Source: Bacteriovoracaceae bacterium UBA4573 (lineage in GTDB: Bacteria; Bdellovibrionota; UBA1018; UBA923). From it: a stretch of DNA of 34,716 nucleotides. How positions within the stretch are numbered: the first letter of the stretch is position 1; each line of letters starts with the position of its first letter. The stretch covers positions 26,409 through 61,124 of the forward strand of contig DGKJ01000057.1 in assembly GCA_002387735.1 (NCBI GenBank), written 5' to 3'. Of this stretch, positions 24,714 through 33,500 are shown piece by piece. Under the pieces are notes generated by a model that searched no databases, was not told the origin of the DNA, and saw only the letters and a program-made list of their open reading frames with translations. The position numbers were made by a program, and so were the translations under genes.

Positions 24714-26127
24714 ATGAATAGCGTTCGCTAATCGTAGATTTTTGTATGTCTCGGAGAATCGAAAGCAACGCTGAAAAATTTTGTGAAAGTGTCATCTCAC
24801 CTGCGGCGTGCAGCCCCCAACGATGTTCAATCCTGCTAACAACAGCCCTCGGAAATTCGAAGTAAGAAAAATCAACTCCACCTTTAAGTTTGATCATAGG
24901 CAACGCCAGCGATGTTCCGACGCCGAACGTTTTTTTTCGACTGCGCTGTTCGTTTAATTGCGTTGAATTCCAATCCCACATCGTTCGAAAATAGGGGTGC
25001 CAAATCGAATCGCGCGGTACGCGCCATACTTCAAAATGAAACGAATGGGTCGACGCCCGCCAACCCGCAAGGTCTGCAGTTCCAGGTCTGGTGCGAAAAT
25101 GGTTGCGGCGAAAAGCGTAGCCCGAGTGAACTTGAATTGCTGGAGCGGCCAATGCAGCAACGCTCAGATGCGGTCCGTGCGCGGAACTATGATAACCAAA
25201 TAACTCTTGGCCGAGCCAACTCGTAGCGGCGTCGTAACGAAAGGTTGCGTCCAAACTTCGCGCATTCCACCACGATGCCACCACGCCCCCACCCAGTGGT
25301 GTTAGATTGAGCGGCTGAAATTGACTTCGCGCAAAATACTTAATCCCACCGTTCAGTTCCGCTCCATACCAAAAGCGCTCCAGCGGAGTAGAACGCACTT
25401 TGCCTTGCAGCTGGGCCTGATGGATTACCGCGCCCTGATTCTGCAAGGTTGCGGGAACTGTGGCGTCATCTACCACGTCTGGAAAGTTGCTGTCGTAGGT
25501 CATGGCGTAACGAAAAAGCCCATTCCACATGGTAGCGTCAGGCCAATCGTAGGCCTGTTCTATGAACTCGTCTCGCGAGAGAAACGCCACCGGCTCGGCT
25601 GCCGGACGAAAATTCTGAGGACCTGTTCCAAAGCGGTTAAAGAGCGACGATGACCCGTATTCGGAAGGTCGTTCGATTGGGCGGCCATCGTAAACTGAAA
25701 TCGCGGCACCGCTAGATCTCGTGCCTGGTTTTAGACGGCCTTTTTCGCGATAGGTGTCTGAGATATTTTCGGTAGATACCGACGTCCCGCCGGCAGAATC
25801 CCCTTCGTTTTCTTCCGAAGATCCGCCAGCGCCTACTGCCGACCTCGCACGGTTACGACTGCCTTTAACGTCTTTCTTAGCTTTTTCGATTTTATCAAGG
25901 GCATCGCGTGCGCCCTCTGCGCCCGAGTCGCGTTGCAGGGCTTGTCTCAGCAGTGATTCCGCTTCGCTTACGTTGCCGCTCTGGTAAGCATCGAGCCCTT
26001 TTTTCCGAAACATTTCGGCTTCGCTCGCAGCGAACACTGGCGAGCTGAGGCTCAGGGCCACAAGAACGAAACTCACCGTTTCAATTAAGTAGCCCGTCAG
26101 CGCGGTCACTCGACTATAACGATACAA
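24670..26127 (-). CDS. TPR-containing outer-membrane barrel-like protein
   Basis: 485 residues. Signal peptide (~1-34, ending SSPVFA), then one or two TPR-like helices (EAEMFRKKGLDAYQSGNVSEAESLLRQALQRD, ~37-68) and a low-complexity Ser/Gly/Glu linker (~85-130). A long beta-rich region (~190-485) has alternating aromatic strands (MWNGLFRYAMTYDSN, FWYGAELNGGIKYFAR, FHFEVWRVPRD, GSVALLYQL), consistent with an outer-membrane barrel fed by a periplasmic TPR. The likely TTG start (26127) overlaps the end of the nitroreductase gene; GTG 26109 is an alternative. Specific function unknown. Confidence 0.72.
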   Translation of the reverse strand: MYRYSRVTALTGYLIETVSFVLVALSLSSPVFAASEAEMFRKKGLDAYQSGNVSEAESLLRQALQRDSGAEGARDALDKIEKAKKDVKGSRNRARSAVGAGGSSEENEGDSAGGTSVSTENISDTYREKGRLKPGTRSSGAAISVYDGRPIERPSEYGSSSLFNRFGTGPQNFRPAAEPVAFLSRDEFIEQAYDWPDATMWNGLFRYAMTYDSNFPDVVDDATVPATLQNQGAVIHQAQLQGKVRSTPLERFWYGAELNGGIKYFARSQFQPLNLTPLGGGVVASWWNARSLDATFRYDAATSWLGQELFGYHSSAHGPHLSVAALAAPAIQVHSGYAFRRNHFRTRPGTADLAGWRASTHSFHFEVWRVPRDSIWHPYFRTMWDWNSTQLNEQRSRKKTFGVGTSLALPMIKLKGGVDFSYFEFPRAVVSRIEHRWGLHAAGEMTLSQNFSALLSILRDIQKSTISERYSFNRSVGSVALLYQL

Positions 26128-26758
26128 ACAGCTCGTCCCGAGACTTTCTAACCTTTTTCATTTTTCCAAAGATGTCTTCAGCATGTCGGTAACCCAGAGC
26201 CACTGCCGAAACAGTAGAAAAACCACTTCCAGCGAGGCCCAGAATTTCGTCATATTTCGCCGGTTCAATTCCCTCCATCGGACATGCGTCGATCGAAAGT
26301 TCAGCGGCCGCCATTAACAACATTCCCATCACAATATAGGTTTGTTTAGCCGCCCAGATTTTGACTTCGGAATCAGTTCGACTGTTCACCAAATCACCCA
26401 CCATCACTTTTCGAAAATCGGTGAGTACCGAGGCGGGCGTGCCTCTCACTTGCGAAATGCGTTCCATATAAAGGTCGATATCTTTTTCAGTCACTTTGGT
26501 TGCTGCCGCGAGCACCACGAAGTGAGAAGCATCTTCAACTTGAGATTGATTGAACGAACAGGTTCGCAGTTTTTTTCGAAGGTCGGGATTCTCTACAAGG
26601 ATCGCCTTAAACGCCTGCAAGCCATAAGAGGTCGGGGCAAAATTGATAACTTGCTCTAGCGTTTGCCAATCGCCCTTCGTGATTTTTTTTGTCGCGTCGA
26701 AACGCTTGGTCGCATAGCGCCATTTTAAGGGTTCCAACACCTGATTTTGTTCGCTCAT
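26114..26758 (-). CDS. NAD(P)H nitroreductase (NfsB-like, FMN)
   Basis: 214 residues of the nitroreductase superfamily: LKWRYATKRFDATKKI (FMN phosphate contact region), INFAPTSYGLQAFKAILVEN, then AKQTYIVMGMLLMAAAELSIDACPMEGIEPAKYDEILGL and VSAVALGYRHAEDIFGKMKKVRKSRDELF. It reduces nitro-compounds, quinones or dihydropteridine-like substrates with NAD(P)H using FMN. ATG with AAGGTGAG upstream. Its 3' end overlaps the start of the TPR/barrel gene by 14 nt. It is divergent from a 2OG oxygenase gene. Confidence 0.9.
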   Translation of the reverse strand: MSEQNQVLEPLKWRYATKRFDATKKITKGDWQTLEQVINFAPTSYGLQAFKAILVENPDLRKKLRTCSFNQSQVEDASHFVVLAAATKVTEKDIDLYMERISQVRGTPASVLTDFRKVMVGDLVNSRTDSEVKIWAAKQTYIVMGMLLMAAAELSIDACPMEGIEPAKYDEILGLAGSGFSTVSAVALGYRHAEDIFGKMKKVRKSRDELFVSL

Positions 26759-26802
26759 AACTCACCTTTCGTTGAGCGACATTTTCTTTATGCAAGTGGG
26801 CG

Positions 26803-26832
26803 TTGACAAGCGGCAAATCATACTCGAATGAT
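26803..26832 (+). promoter_or_regulatory. Possible promoter placing the transcript start at the ATG of the 2OG oxygenase gene
   Basis: Perfect -35 TTGACA (26803-26808), 18-bp spacer, -10-like AATGAT (26827-26832, four of six matches). Transcription would then begin around 26839, which is the A of the ATG, giving a leaderless mRNA. This fits the absence of a properly spaced ribosome site. Confidence 0.4.
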
Positions 26833-26838
26833 TAGGTC

Positions 26839-27750
26839 ATGAAATCCCACTTTACCGTCCCCGGATTTTTTCGACAGGCCAACGTACTGCGTAAACACTT
26901 CGAGCAACGTTTCGGTGACGTACGCTCTACTGCGGGAGACCGCTTCGTGTGGGACTTCTGGCATGTGCCCGGTCAATACCGCCATTTGCGAACGCCCGCC
27001 GCTCACTTTTTTCCCGCCCCTATGTACCAGGCGCTCCACCAGCAACTCGTGCAATGGGGCCGCCAGCACTTGGGGTGCCACGATATATCGCCACCCTGGC
27101 TGAGCTGCTACGTAGACGGTTGTTATCAAGACCTACACGGGGATTTGCCGCACGGACCATGGGCCTACGTCTTTTCGCTCACGCCATGGGCGAGCCGCAA
27201 GTTTCGGGGGGGCGAAACCCTATTGGTTAAAGACCAGGTTCTCGACTTTTGGGCCGATCATTCGATTTACCAAAAAGGGCTCGAACATCGGCAGGTGTTT
27301 CACGCCATTGCACCGAAATTCAATCAGCTCACGGTTTTTGATCCGCGCATTCCCCACGGAGTTAAGCGCGTAGAAGGCGCCGAAGGCGTCACTGACGGGC
27401 GTTTGGTAATTCACGGTTGGTTCGTGCAGCCGCAGCCGTTTATCGCGGGACCGCTGCCCCATGGCCAGCTTAAAAGTTTCGTTTACGCCATGACTGAAGA
27501 ACTTGGTTCCTTTCTTGACGCGAATCTTTCCGACAATGGCGAATGGGCCCGCGGAGTTTTTACGGTTCGATTTACCGTGGACGCAAGCGGACTTGTGCAA
27601 AAGTTCCACACCCTGCCCAGCACTCTAAGAAGTTCCGTAGCGAACGCCGAACGTAATATCGTGAAGTTGGTGCGTGATTTCACGACGCAGTACCGATTTA
27701 AAGCTAACAAAAACTCATCGGTCGTAACGCTACCTGTTCGGCTTGAGTAA
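26839..27750 (+). CDS. 2OG-Fe(II) oxygenase (prolyl-hydroxylase-like) with TonB-C-like C-terminal domain
   Basis: 303 residues. The first ~205 form a P4H-type double-stranded beta-helix: CYVDGCYQDLHGDLPHGPWAYVFSL with iron ligands His100 and Asp102, FRGGETLLV (123-130), FDPRIPHGVKRVEG (His173), and Arg188 in GRLVIHGWF for 2-oxoglutarate. The last ~65 residues (GVFTVRFTVDASGLVQKFHTLPSTL ... VVTLPVRLE) have the strand-helix-strand pattern of TonB C-terminal/AgmX-type domains, normally found in periplasmic envelope proteins. There is no signal peptide, so the fusion is odd. The hydroxylated target is unknown. The gene end overlaps the convergent trmB-like gene by 21 bp. Confidence 0.78.
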   Translation: MKSHFTVPGFFRQANVLRKHFEQRFGDVRSTAGDRFVWDFWHVPGQYRHLRTPAAHFFPAPMYQALHQQLVQWGRQHLGCHDISPPWLSCYVDGCYQDLHGDLPHGPWAYVFSLTPWASRKFRGGETLLVKDQVLDFWADHSIYQKGLEHRQVFHAIAPKFNQLTVFDPRIPHGVKRVEGAEGVTDGRLVIHGWFVQPQPFIAGPLPHGQLKSFVYAMTEELGSFLDANLSDNGEWARGVFTVRFTVDASGLVQKFHTLPSTLRSSVANAERNIVKLVRDFTTQYRFKANKNSSVVTLPVRLE

Positions 27751-28380
27751 AATCGCGTCGTAACAAATTTGCCCGCGCTCAAGATATTTTTTTTCGAAGT
27801 GCGTTCGAGGTTTCGAAAACGGAATCGTGTTTTCGTTGAACGATCGTTCAGCAGTGACTTGCAGCCCCCAAACGTTGCGAGCCTGATGCAAAGCTTCATT
27901 AAAATACCAATCGATATTGCTAGCCACATGCACAGTTCCGCCAGGCACTAGGCAATCTAGAACTTTGGCCATGAACGGTGCGCAGAACCAACGACGGTTG
28001 CGGGCCTTGGGTTCAGGGTTTGGGTAAAGTAGATATATCCTCTCAATCGAAGCTGGCGGAACCAGGTGTGTTAAGACTGAAATTGCATTTGCATGAAGTG
28101 GTACCAGTCTCCGTAGATCTACCTGTTGGTTCTTTAAGAGATGTTGGCAAAACGCCTGATATTTAATTCGCGTGTGTTCGACTGCTATCAGGACCCGTTG
28201 TTTTTCACTCTGGTTGTATTCGATAGGGTGCATTCCAGCACCACATCCGATTTCGAAGTCTAATGGCAATTCGAATCTCTTTGCGTGCACAACGGCCGCA
28301 TGCAATTGAGTCGCTATGTGGTCGGACGGCTGCGGCACCGTCGTACCATTAAATCGTCGAACCGACTGGATTACATCCAT
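27730..28380 (-). CDS. trmB: TrmB-like tRNA (guanine-N7)-methyltransferase, divergent
   Basis: 216 residues from the ATG at 28380 (TAAGG 8 nt upstream). SAM-binding motif DFEIGCGAGMHPI (41-53), then LIAVEHTRIKY, IYLLYPNPEPKARNRRW (115-131), VHVASNIDWYFNEAL, and the C-terminal RTHFEKKYLERGQICYD, which is the TrmB family's substrate-side signature. In canonical TrmB the 119-126 region reads PDPWPKKRH; here D and W are replaced (PNPEPKAR), so activity or substrate may have shifted. Canonical TrmB makes m7G46 in tRNA. The start overlaps the end of the PLD gene by 10 nt, which implies coupling. Confidence 0.78.
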   Translation of the reverse strand: MDVIQSVRRFNGTTVPQPSDHIATQLHAAVVHAKRFELPLDFEIGCGAGMHPIEYNQSEKQRVLIAVEHTRIKYQAFCQHLLKNQQVDLRRLVPLHANAISVLTHLVPPASIERIYLLYPNPEPKARNRRWFCAPFMAKVLDCLVPGGTVHVASNIDWYFNEALHQARNVWGLQVTAERSFNENTIPFSKPRTHFEKKYLERGQICYDAILLKPNR

Positions 28381-29594
28381 TTCCTTAGCCTTAATAAAAA
28401 ACGGCCGAGGAGTCGCTCGATCCAAGGCACTTGTTCACAAAAATTTCGGTCGAGTTCCCGGGAGCGGTGCGAATCAATTAAAAAATGTTCTTCTATTGAT
28501 TTGCGTGACTCAGGAGAACTCAGTACGACGTCGAGTTCGTAGTCGAATAAAAAACTCCGATGATTCAAGTTTGTGGAACCCACCGTTACCCAATCATCGA
28601 TGAGCGCGTACTTAGCATGTAAAACAGAAGGGCCGTACTCAAAAATTCGCACTCCGCATTTGGCAAGACTAGCTGTAAGAGCGGCACTCACCCACCGTAT
28701 AAAAAAAATATCTGGGCTCTTAGGTACCATTACGCGCACATCCACGCCGCGGTCGCAAGCCCGGGTGAGAGCGTTGCGAATCATGCGAGTAGGAACAAAA
28801 TAGGCATTCGCTATCCAAACCCGTTGTTTCGCGGTGGCGATTCGTCTTGCGAAATCGAGCGCCATTTTTCGACCCGCCTTGCTTGTCGGGTTCGAACGCA
28901 CTGCGGGCAAAGGAAATTTAAGAAGCATGCGTCGCCACCTTCGGCGCCGTTTCCACGGAACAATACGTCTTCCGTGGCGATTGCGAATGAATCCGCTGAG
29001 CGTGCGTTTCCACACCAGCCATTGGTGTGCGCGCCATACAGGATTCGAAAAAGGGGATTTGCTACGAACCCATAAACTGCGAAAAAGCTGCTCCAGGACG
29101 ATAACTCCCTGCCCAGAAACTCTCGCAGCACAGTCGCGCCATGCTCGATTTCCATAAATTTTTTCGGAGTGAGTGGCCGAAATATTAAAACTACCGACCC
29201 ATGCAATCTTGCTGTCGATCATGCAACACTTTCGATGATTGCGCTGATTCAGGTTCCAAAAAAAACGCAGCGGGTGAAACACTCTAGTTTCCACCCCATT
29301 TAATTCTAATAGTGGCGCATAGGTGGTCATCCAAGCGAGTGCGCCAAACCCGTCTACTAAGACCCGTACTCTCACTCCTCGTGCCGCAGCAGAAATCAGT
29401 TCTCGCACAATAATTTTTCCTACGTCGTCTGGGTCGAAAATATAAACTTCGATATCGATCGTAAAAAATGCTGCACGAAAGTCTTCGACCATTTCATGGA
29501 AATAGCCATCACCCGAGTGAACGACTCGTTCGGTATCCCAAATAAAATCAACTGTGGGCGAAGCACTGGTTTGCGATGTTTTGGACTTTTCCAT
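28371..29594 (-). CDS. Phospholipase D-superfamily / cardiolipin synthase-like protein
   Basis: 407 residues with two complete HKD motifs: His120-x-Lys122-x4-Asp127 (NHRKCCMIDSKIAWVGSFN) and His326-x-Lys328-x4-Asp333 (LHAKYALIDDWVTVGSTNLNHRS). This two-HKD layout is that of ClsB/YbhO-type cardiolipin synthases, which join phosphatidyl groups. No N-terminal membrane helix is seen, so it resembles ClsB more than ClsA. A strongly basic stretch (~205-222, RNRHGRRIVPWKRRRRWRR) between the motifs may bind the membrane surface. The ATG at 29594 is used (GAGAAC just upstream); longer frames would run into the divergent SDR gene. Confidence 0.88.
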   Translation of the reverse strand: MEKSKTSQTSASPTVDFIWDTERVVHSGDGYFHEMVEDFRAAFFTIDIEVYIFDPDDVGKIIVRELISAAARGVRVRVLVDGFGALAWMTTYAPLLELNGVETRVFHPLRFFWNLNQRNHRKCCMIDSKIAWVGSFNISATHSEKIYGNRAWRDCAARVSGQGVIVLEQLFRSLWVRSKSPFSNPVWRAHQWLVWKRTLSGFIRNRHGRRIVPWKRRRRWRRMLLKFPLPAVRSNPTSKAGRKMALDFARRIATAKQRVWIANAYFVPTRMIRNALTRACDRGVDVRVMVPKSPDIFFIRWVSAALTASLAKCGVRIFEYGPSVLHAKYALIDDWVTVGSTNLNHRSFLFDYELDVVLSSPESRKSIEEHFLIDSHRSRELDRNFCEQVPWIERLLGRFLLRLRKWM

Positions 29595-29652
29595 GTTCTC
29601 AATACTATAAATACCCTCTTTCTTTCGCCGGGGGTACGGATTAAATAGAAGC

Positions 29653-30426
29653 ATGAACAATTCAAGATGGGTTTTTATTACTGGCGCGAGCAGTGGTATC
29701 GGGCGCGCATGCGCCGAACTGGCGTTCAAAAAAGGTTATTCAGTATTCGCTACTGCGCGTCGCCAGACGAACTTAGAAACGCTCAAACGGTCTCTGAAAA
29801 AAGGTCGAAAAAACCGCTTCGAATTCGCTAAACTCGACGTGCGAAGCGCCAAGGAAGTTGAATCCTTCGCAAAAAAACATCGTGAATTACTCTCTAAAAC
29901 TCAGATACTTATCAACAACGCTGGTCTCGCTCGGGGACTCGACTCCTTTGCCGAACCACTAGCCGGTGACTGGACCGAAAAAGTAAACGCCATGATCGAT
30001 ACCAACGTAAAAGGCTTGCTTTGGGTCACGCGCGCCCTCTTGCCACATCTCATTAAAAACCGAGGGCACATCGTTAATATAGGTTCGATCGCGGGTCAGT
30101 GGGTGTATCCGCGAGGCAACGTTTATTGTGCCAGCAAATTTGCGGTAAGAGCACTCAACGAAGCTCTGCGACAAGATCTCTTGGGCACCGGAGTAAGAGT
30201 GACGGAAGTTGCTCCCGGCATGGTTGAAACCGAGTTCAGTCTGGTGCGGCTGGGCGATGCCCAAAGCGCAAAGAACGTCTATCGCGGCATGCACCCGCTT
30301 ACTGCCGCCGATATCGCGGAGTCGGTAGTTTGGTGTATCGGGCGTCCCAAACACGTCAACGTCCAGTCGTTGACCCTTTATCCGATCGACCAAGCCTCGC
30401 CCACCCTGGTACACCGACACACCTAG
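29653..30426 (+). CDS. Short-chain dehydrogenase/reductase (YdfG-like)
   Basis: 257 residues. Classical SDR: NAD(P)-binding TGASSGIG (10-17), Arg36-Arg37 after the second strand favouring NADP, INNAGLARG (87-95), catalytic Ser145, Tyr158 and Lys162 (SIAGQWVYPRGNVYCASK), and VAPGMVETEFS. It most resembles the NADP-dependent 3-hydroxy-acid/serine dehydrogenase YdfG group. Specific substrate unknown. ATG 29653, divergent from the PLD gene with 58 bp between starts. The next gene is 155 bp downstream. Confidence 0.9.
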   Translation: MNNSRWVFITGASSGIGRACAELAFKKGYSVFATARRQTNLETLKRSLKKGRKNRFEFAKLDVRSAKEVESFAKKHRELLSKTQILINNAGLARGLDSFAEPLAGDWTEKVNAMIDTNVKGLLWVTRALLPHLIKNRGHIVNIGSIAGQWVYPRGNVYCASKFAVRALNEALRQDLLGTGVRVTEVAPGMVETEFSLVRLGDAQSAKNVYRGMHPLTAADIAESVVWCIGRPKHVNVQSLTLYPIDQASPTLVHRHT

Positions 30427-30581
30427 TCGACCGGCCGTGCCAATTGTTAAGAACTGCATGCAATTCGATCATTGATCGTCGTAAATATCTAATTTTATTA
30501 TATTTTATATTAGACCATTTTTGTCGTCAGAATTGTTTTCCGGCAAAAACGACGTACACTATTGGGTATAGAGGGGTCCGT

Positions 30582-33500
30582 ATGTTGAACCGAACAATGG
30601 GGAACATTGAATTAGTACTGGATGCGCTTAGACGCCATGTCTTAAAGTTCGCGCACGTACTCAGTATCGTTCTCCTGAGCACGGCGATCTACGGATGTAA
30701 TGCGAAAATCATTGGTGAAGGCGGCGGTGGCGCACTCGGTGGCGGCGGCGGTGGTTCAGCAGGCGGCAGCAGCGGTGGCGGTTCCACGCCAGTTGGCCCT
30801 ACAGTCACCAACGTCACTTCATCGACCGCTAACGGAACGTATTCAGCAACCGACTCCGTGAGCATCTCCATCACATTTTCGGAAATCGTAAACGTAGTGG
30901 GCACACCTACATTAGTGCTTGAAACTGGTGCAACTGACCGTACCGTAAACTACTCTTCGGGAACAGGCACCACTACTCTTGTTTTTACCTACACTGTGCA
31001 ACCGGGCGATACCTCGGCAGATTTAGACTACGTTGGCACTGGCTCACTTGCAGCCGGTACAAGTATTCGAAACGCAGCTGGAACCGATGCAACGCTCACG
31101 TTACCAAGTCCTGGTGCGGCCAACTCGCTTAGCGCAAACAAAGCTATCGTGATCGACAACACGGGCCCGACGGTTACTAGTGTTAGTTCTTCTACTGCCA
31201 ACGGCACCTACACCACGGGCGGAACCGTAAACATCACAGTCACTTTTTCCGAGGCCGTAACCGTAACCGGTACACCAACGATCGCACTTGAAACAGGTGC
31301 AACAGACAGAACCGTGAACTACTCCTCGGGAACTGGCACCACGACATTGGTGTTCGCTTATACGGTGCAAGCCGGCGATGCGTCGGGTGATCTTGACTAC
31401 CTTTCAACCACTGCTCTGAGCGCCGGCACAAGTATTCGCAGTGCTATTGGCAACGACGCCACACTCACACTGCCTACTCCAGGCGCCGCAAACTCACTTG
31501 GCGCGAACAAAGCCATTGTAATCGATACTGGTGCTCCATCAGTCACGAGCGTTAGTGCAACGACTGCTAACGGGTCCTACAACGCTGGCGATACGGTTGA
31601 CGTAACCGTAACTTTTTCTGAGGTCGTAACGGTCACTGGCACTCCAACGATCGTATTAGAAACCGGAGCCACTGATCGCACGGTGAATTATTCTTCTGGC
31701 ACTGGTTCCGCTACGTTGACATTTACCTACACGGTTCAAGCCGGCGATACTTCTTCCGACCTGGACTACGTAGGAACTGGTTCGCTTGCGGCTGGTACTA
31801 CGATTCGTGACGGAGTCGGCAACGACGCAACTCTAACGCTTCCTTCGCCAGGCGCGGCAAACTCTCTGGGAGCGAATAAAGCTATCGTCATCGACACCAC
31901 TGCACCGACGGTTTCTAGCGTAAGTTCTACGACCAACAACGGTACCTACGCAGCAGGCAGTACGGTTGATGTCACCGTAACATTTTCTGAGTCGGTCACT
32001 GTGGCAGGAACACCAACTATCGTTCTTGAAACGGGCGCCACCGACCGCACCGTAAATTATTCTTCGGGTAGCGGCGGCACCACTCTGACGTTCACCTACA
32101 CTGTACAAGCCGGCGATACTTCGTCAGATCTAGATTATGTAGCCACCACTTCACTCGCAGCTGGCACTAGCATTCGCGATGCCGCGGGCAACGATGCGAC
32201 TCTAACGCTTGCCAGCCCTGGTGCGGCCAACTCGTTAGGGGCAAACAAAGCAATCGTCATCGATAACACCGGCCCTACCGTTTCGAGTGTTAATTCTCCA
32301 ACGGCAGCTGGCACCTATAAGGCCGGCGACACTATCGACGTAGTTGTTAACTTCAACGAAACGGTAACGGTTGTCGGTACCCCAACTATCGTTTTAGAAA
32401 CTGGCGCCACCGACCGCACCGTAAATTATTCTTCGGGTAGCGGAAGCACCGCACTCACTTTTACCTACACAGTGCAAGCCGGTGATACTTCCTCGGACCT
32501 TGATTACGTGGCCACCACTTCGCTCGCAGCCGGCACTAGCATTCGCGACTCGGTGGGTAACGACGCTACCTTAACACTCGCCAGCCCTGGGGCCGCTAAC
32601 TCGCTCGGTGCTAACGAAGCACTCGTGATCGACACCACTGGTCCAACAGTTTCGAGTGTAAACTCGCCAACTGCAGCCGGGTCGTACAACGCTGGCGACA
32701 CTATCGATGTCGTCGTCAACTTCAATGAAAACGTGACCGTAGTTGGTACTCCAACCATCGTATTAGAAACTGGCGCTACCGACCGCACAGTGAACTACTC
32801 CTCGGGTAGCGGCGGTACCGCACTCACTTTTACCTACACGGTGCAAGCCGGCGATACTTCGTCAGACCTTGATTACGTGGCCACCACTTCGCTCGCAGCC
32901 GGCACTAGCATTCGCGACGCTGCTGGCAACGACGCTACGTTAACGCTCGCCAGCCCCGGGGCTGCTAACTCGCTCGGTGCTAACGAAGCACTCGTGATTG
33001 ACACCACTGCTCCAACAGTTTCGAGCGTGAATTCGCCAACTGCTGCTGGGTCGTACAACGCTGGTGACACTATCGATGTCGTCGTCAACTTCAATGAAAA
33101 CGTAACCGTAGTTGGTACTCCAACCATCGTATTAGAAACCGGCACTACCGACCGCACGGTGAACTACTCCTCGGGTAGCGGCGGCACCGCACTCACTTTT
33201 ACCTACACGGTGCAAGCCGGTGATACTTCGTCGGACCTTGATTACGTGGCCACCACTTCGCTCGCAGCCGGCACTAGCATTCGCGATGCTGCTGGCAACG
33301 ACGCTACTTTAACGCTTGCCAGCCCCGGGGCTGCTAACTCGCTCGGTGCTAACGAAGCACTTGTGATCGACACCACCGCGCCGACTGTTACGGGCGTAGC
33401 GTCGAACTCTGCAGCTGCGACTTATGGTTTGACCGACGTTATCGACGTTCGCGTAACATTTTCTGAAAACGTCACCGTTGTTGGAACTCCAACTATAATA

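Noticed and set aside
30518..30549. Possible terminator hairpin after the SDR gene (TTTTTGTCG / CGGCAAAAA)
   Set aside because: The stem has one wobble pair and a 14-nt loop, and no T-run follows the right arm, so it is not a convincing intrinsic terminator.
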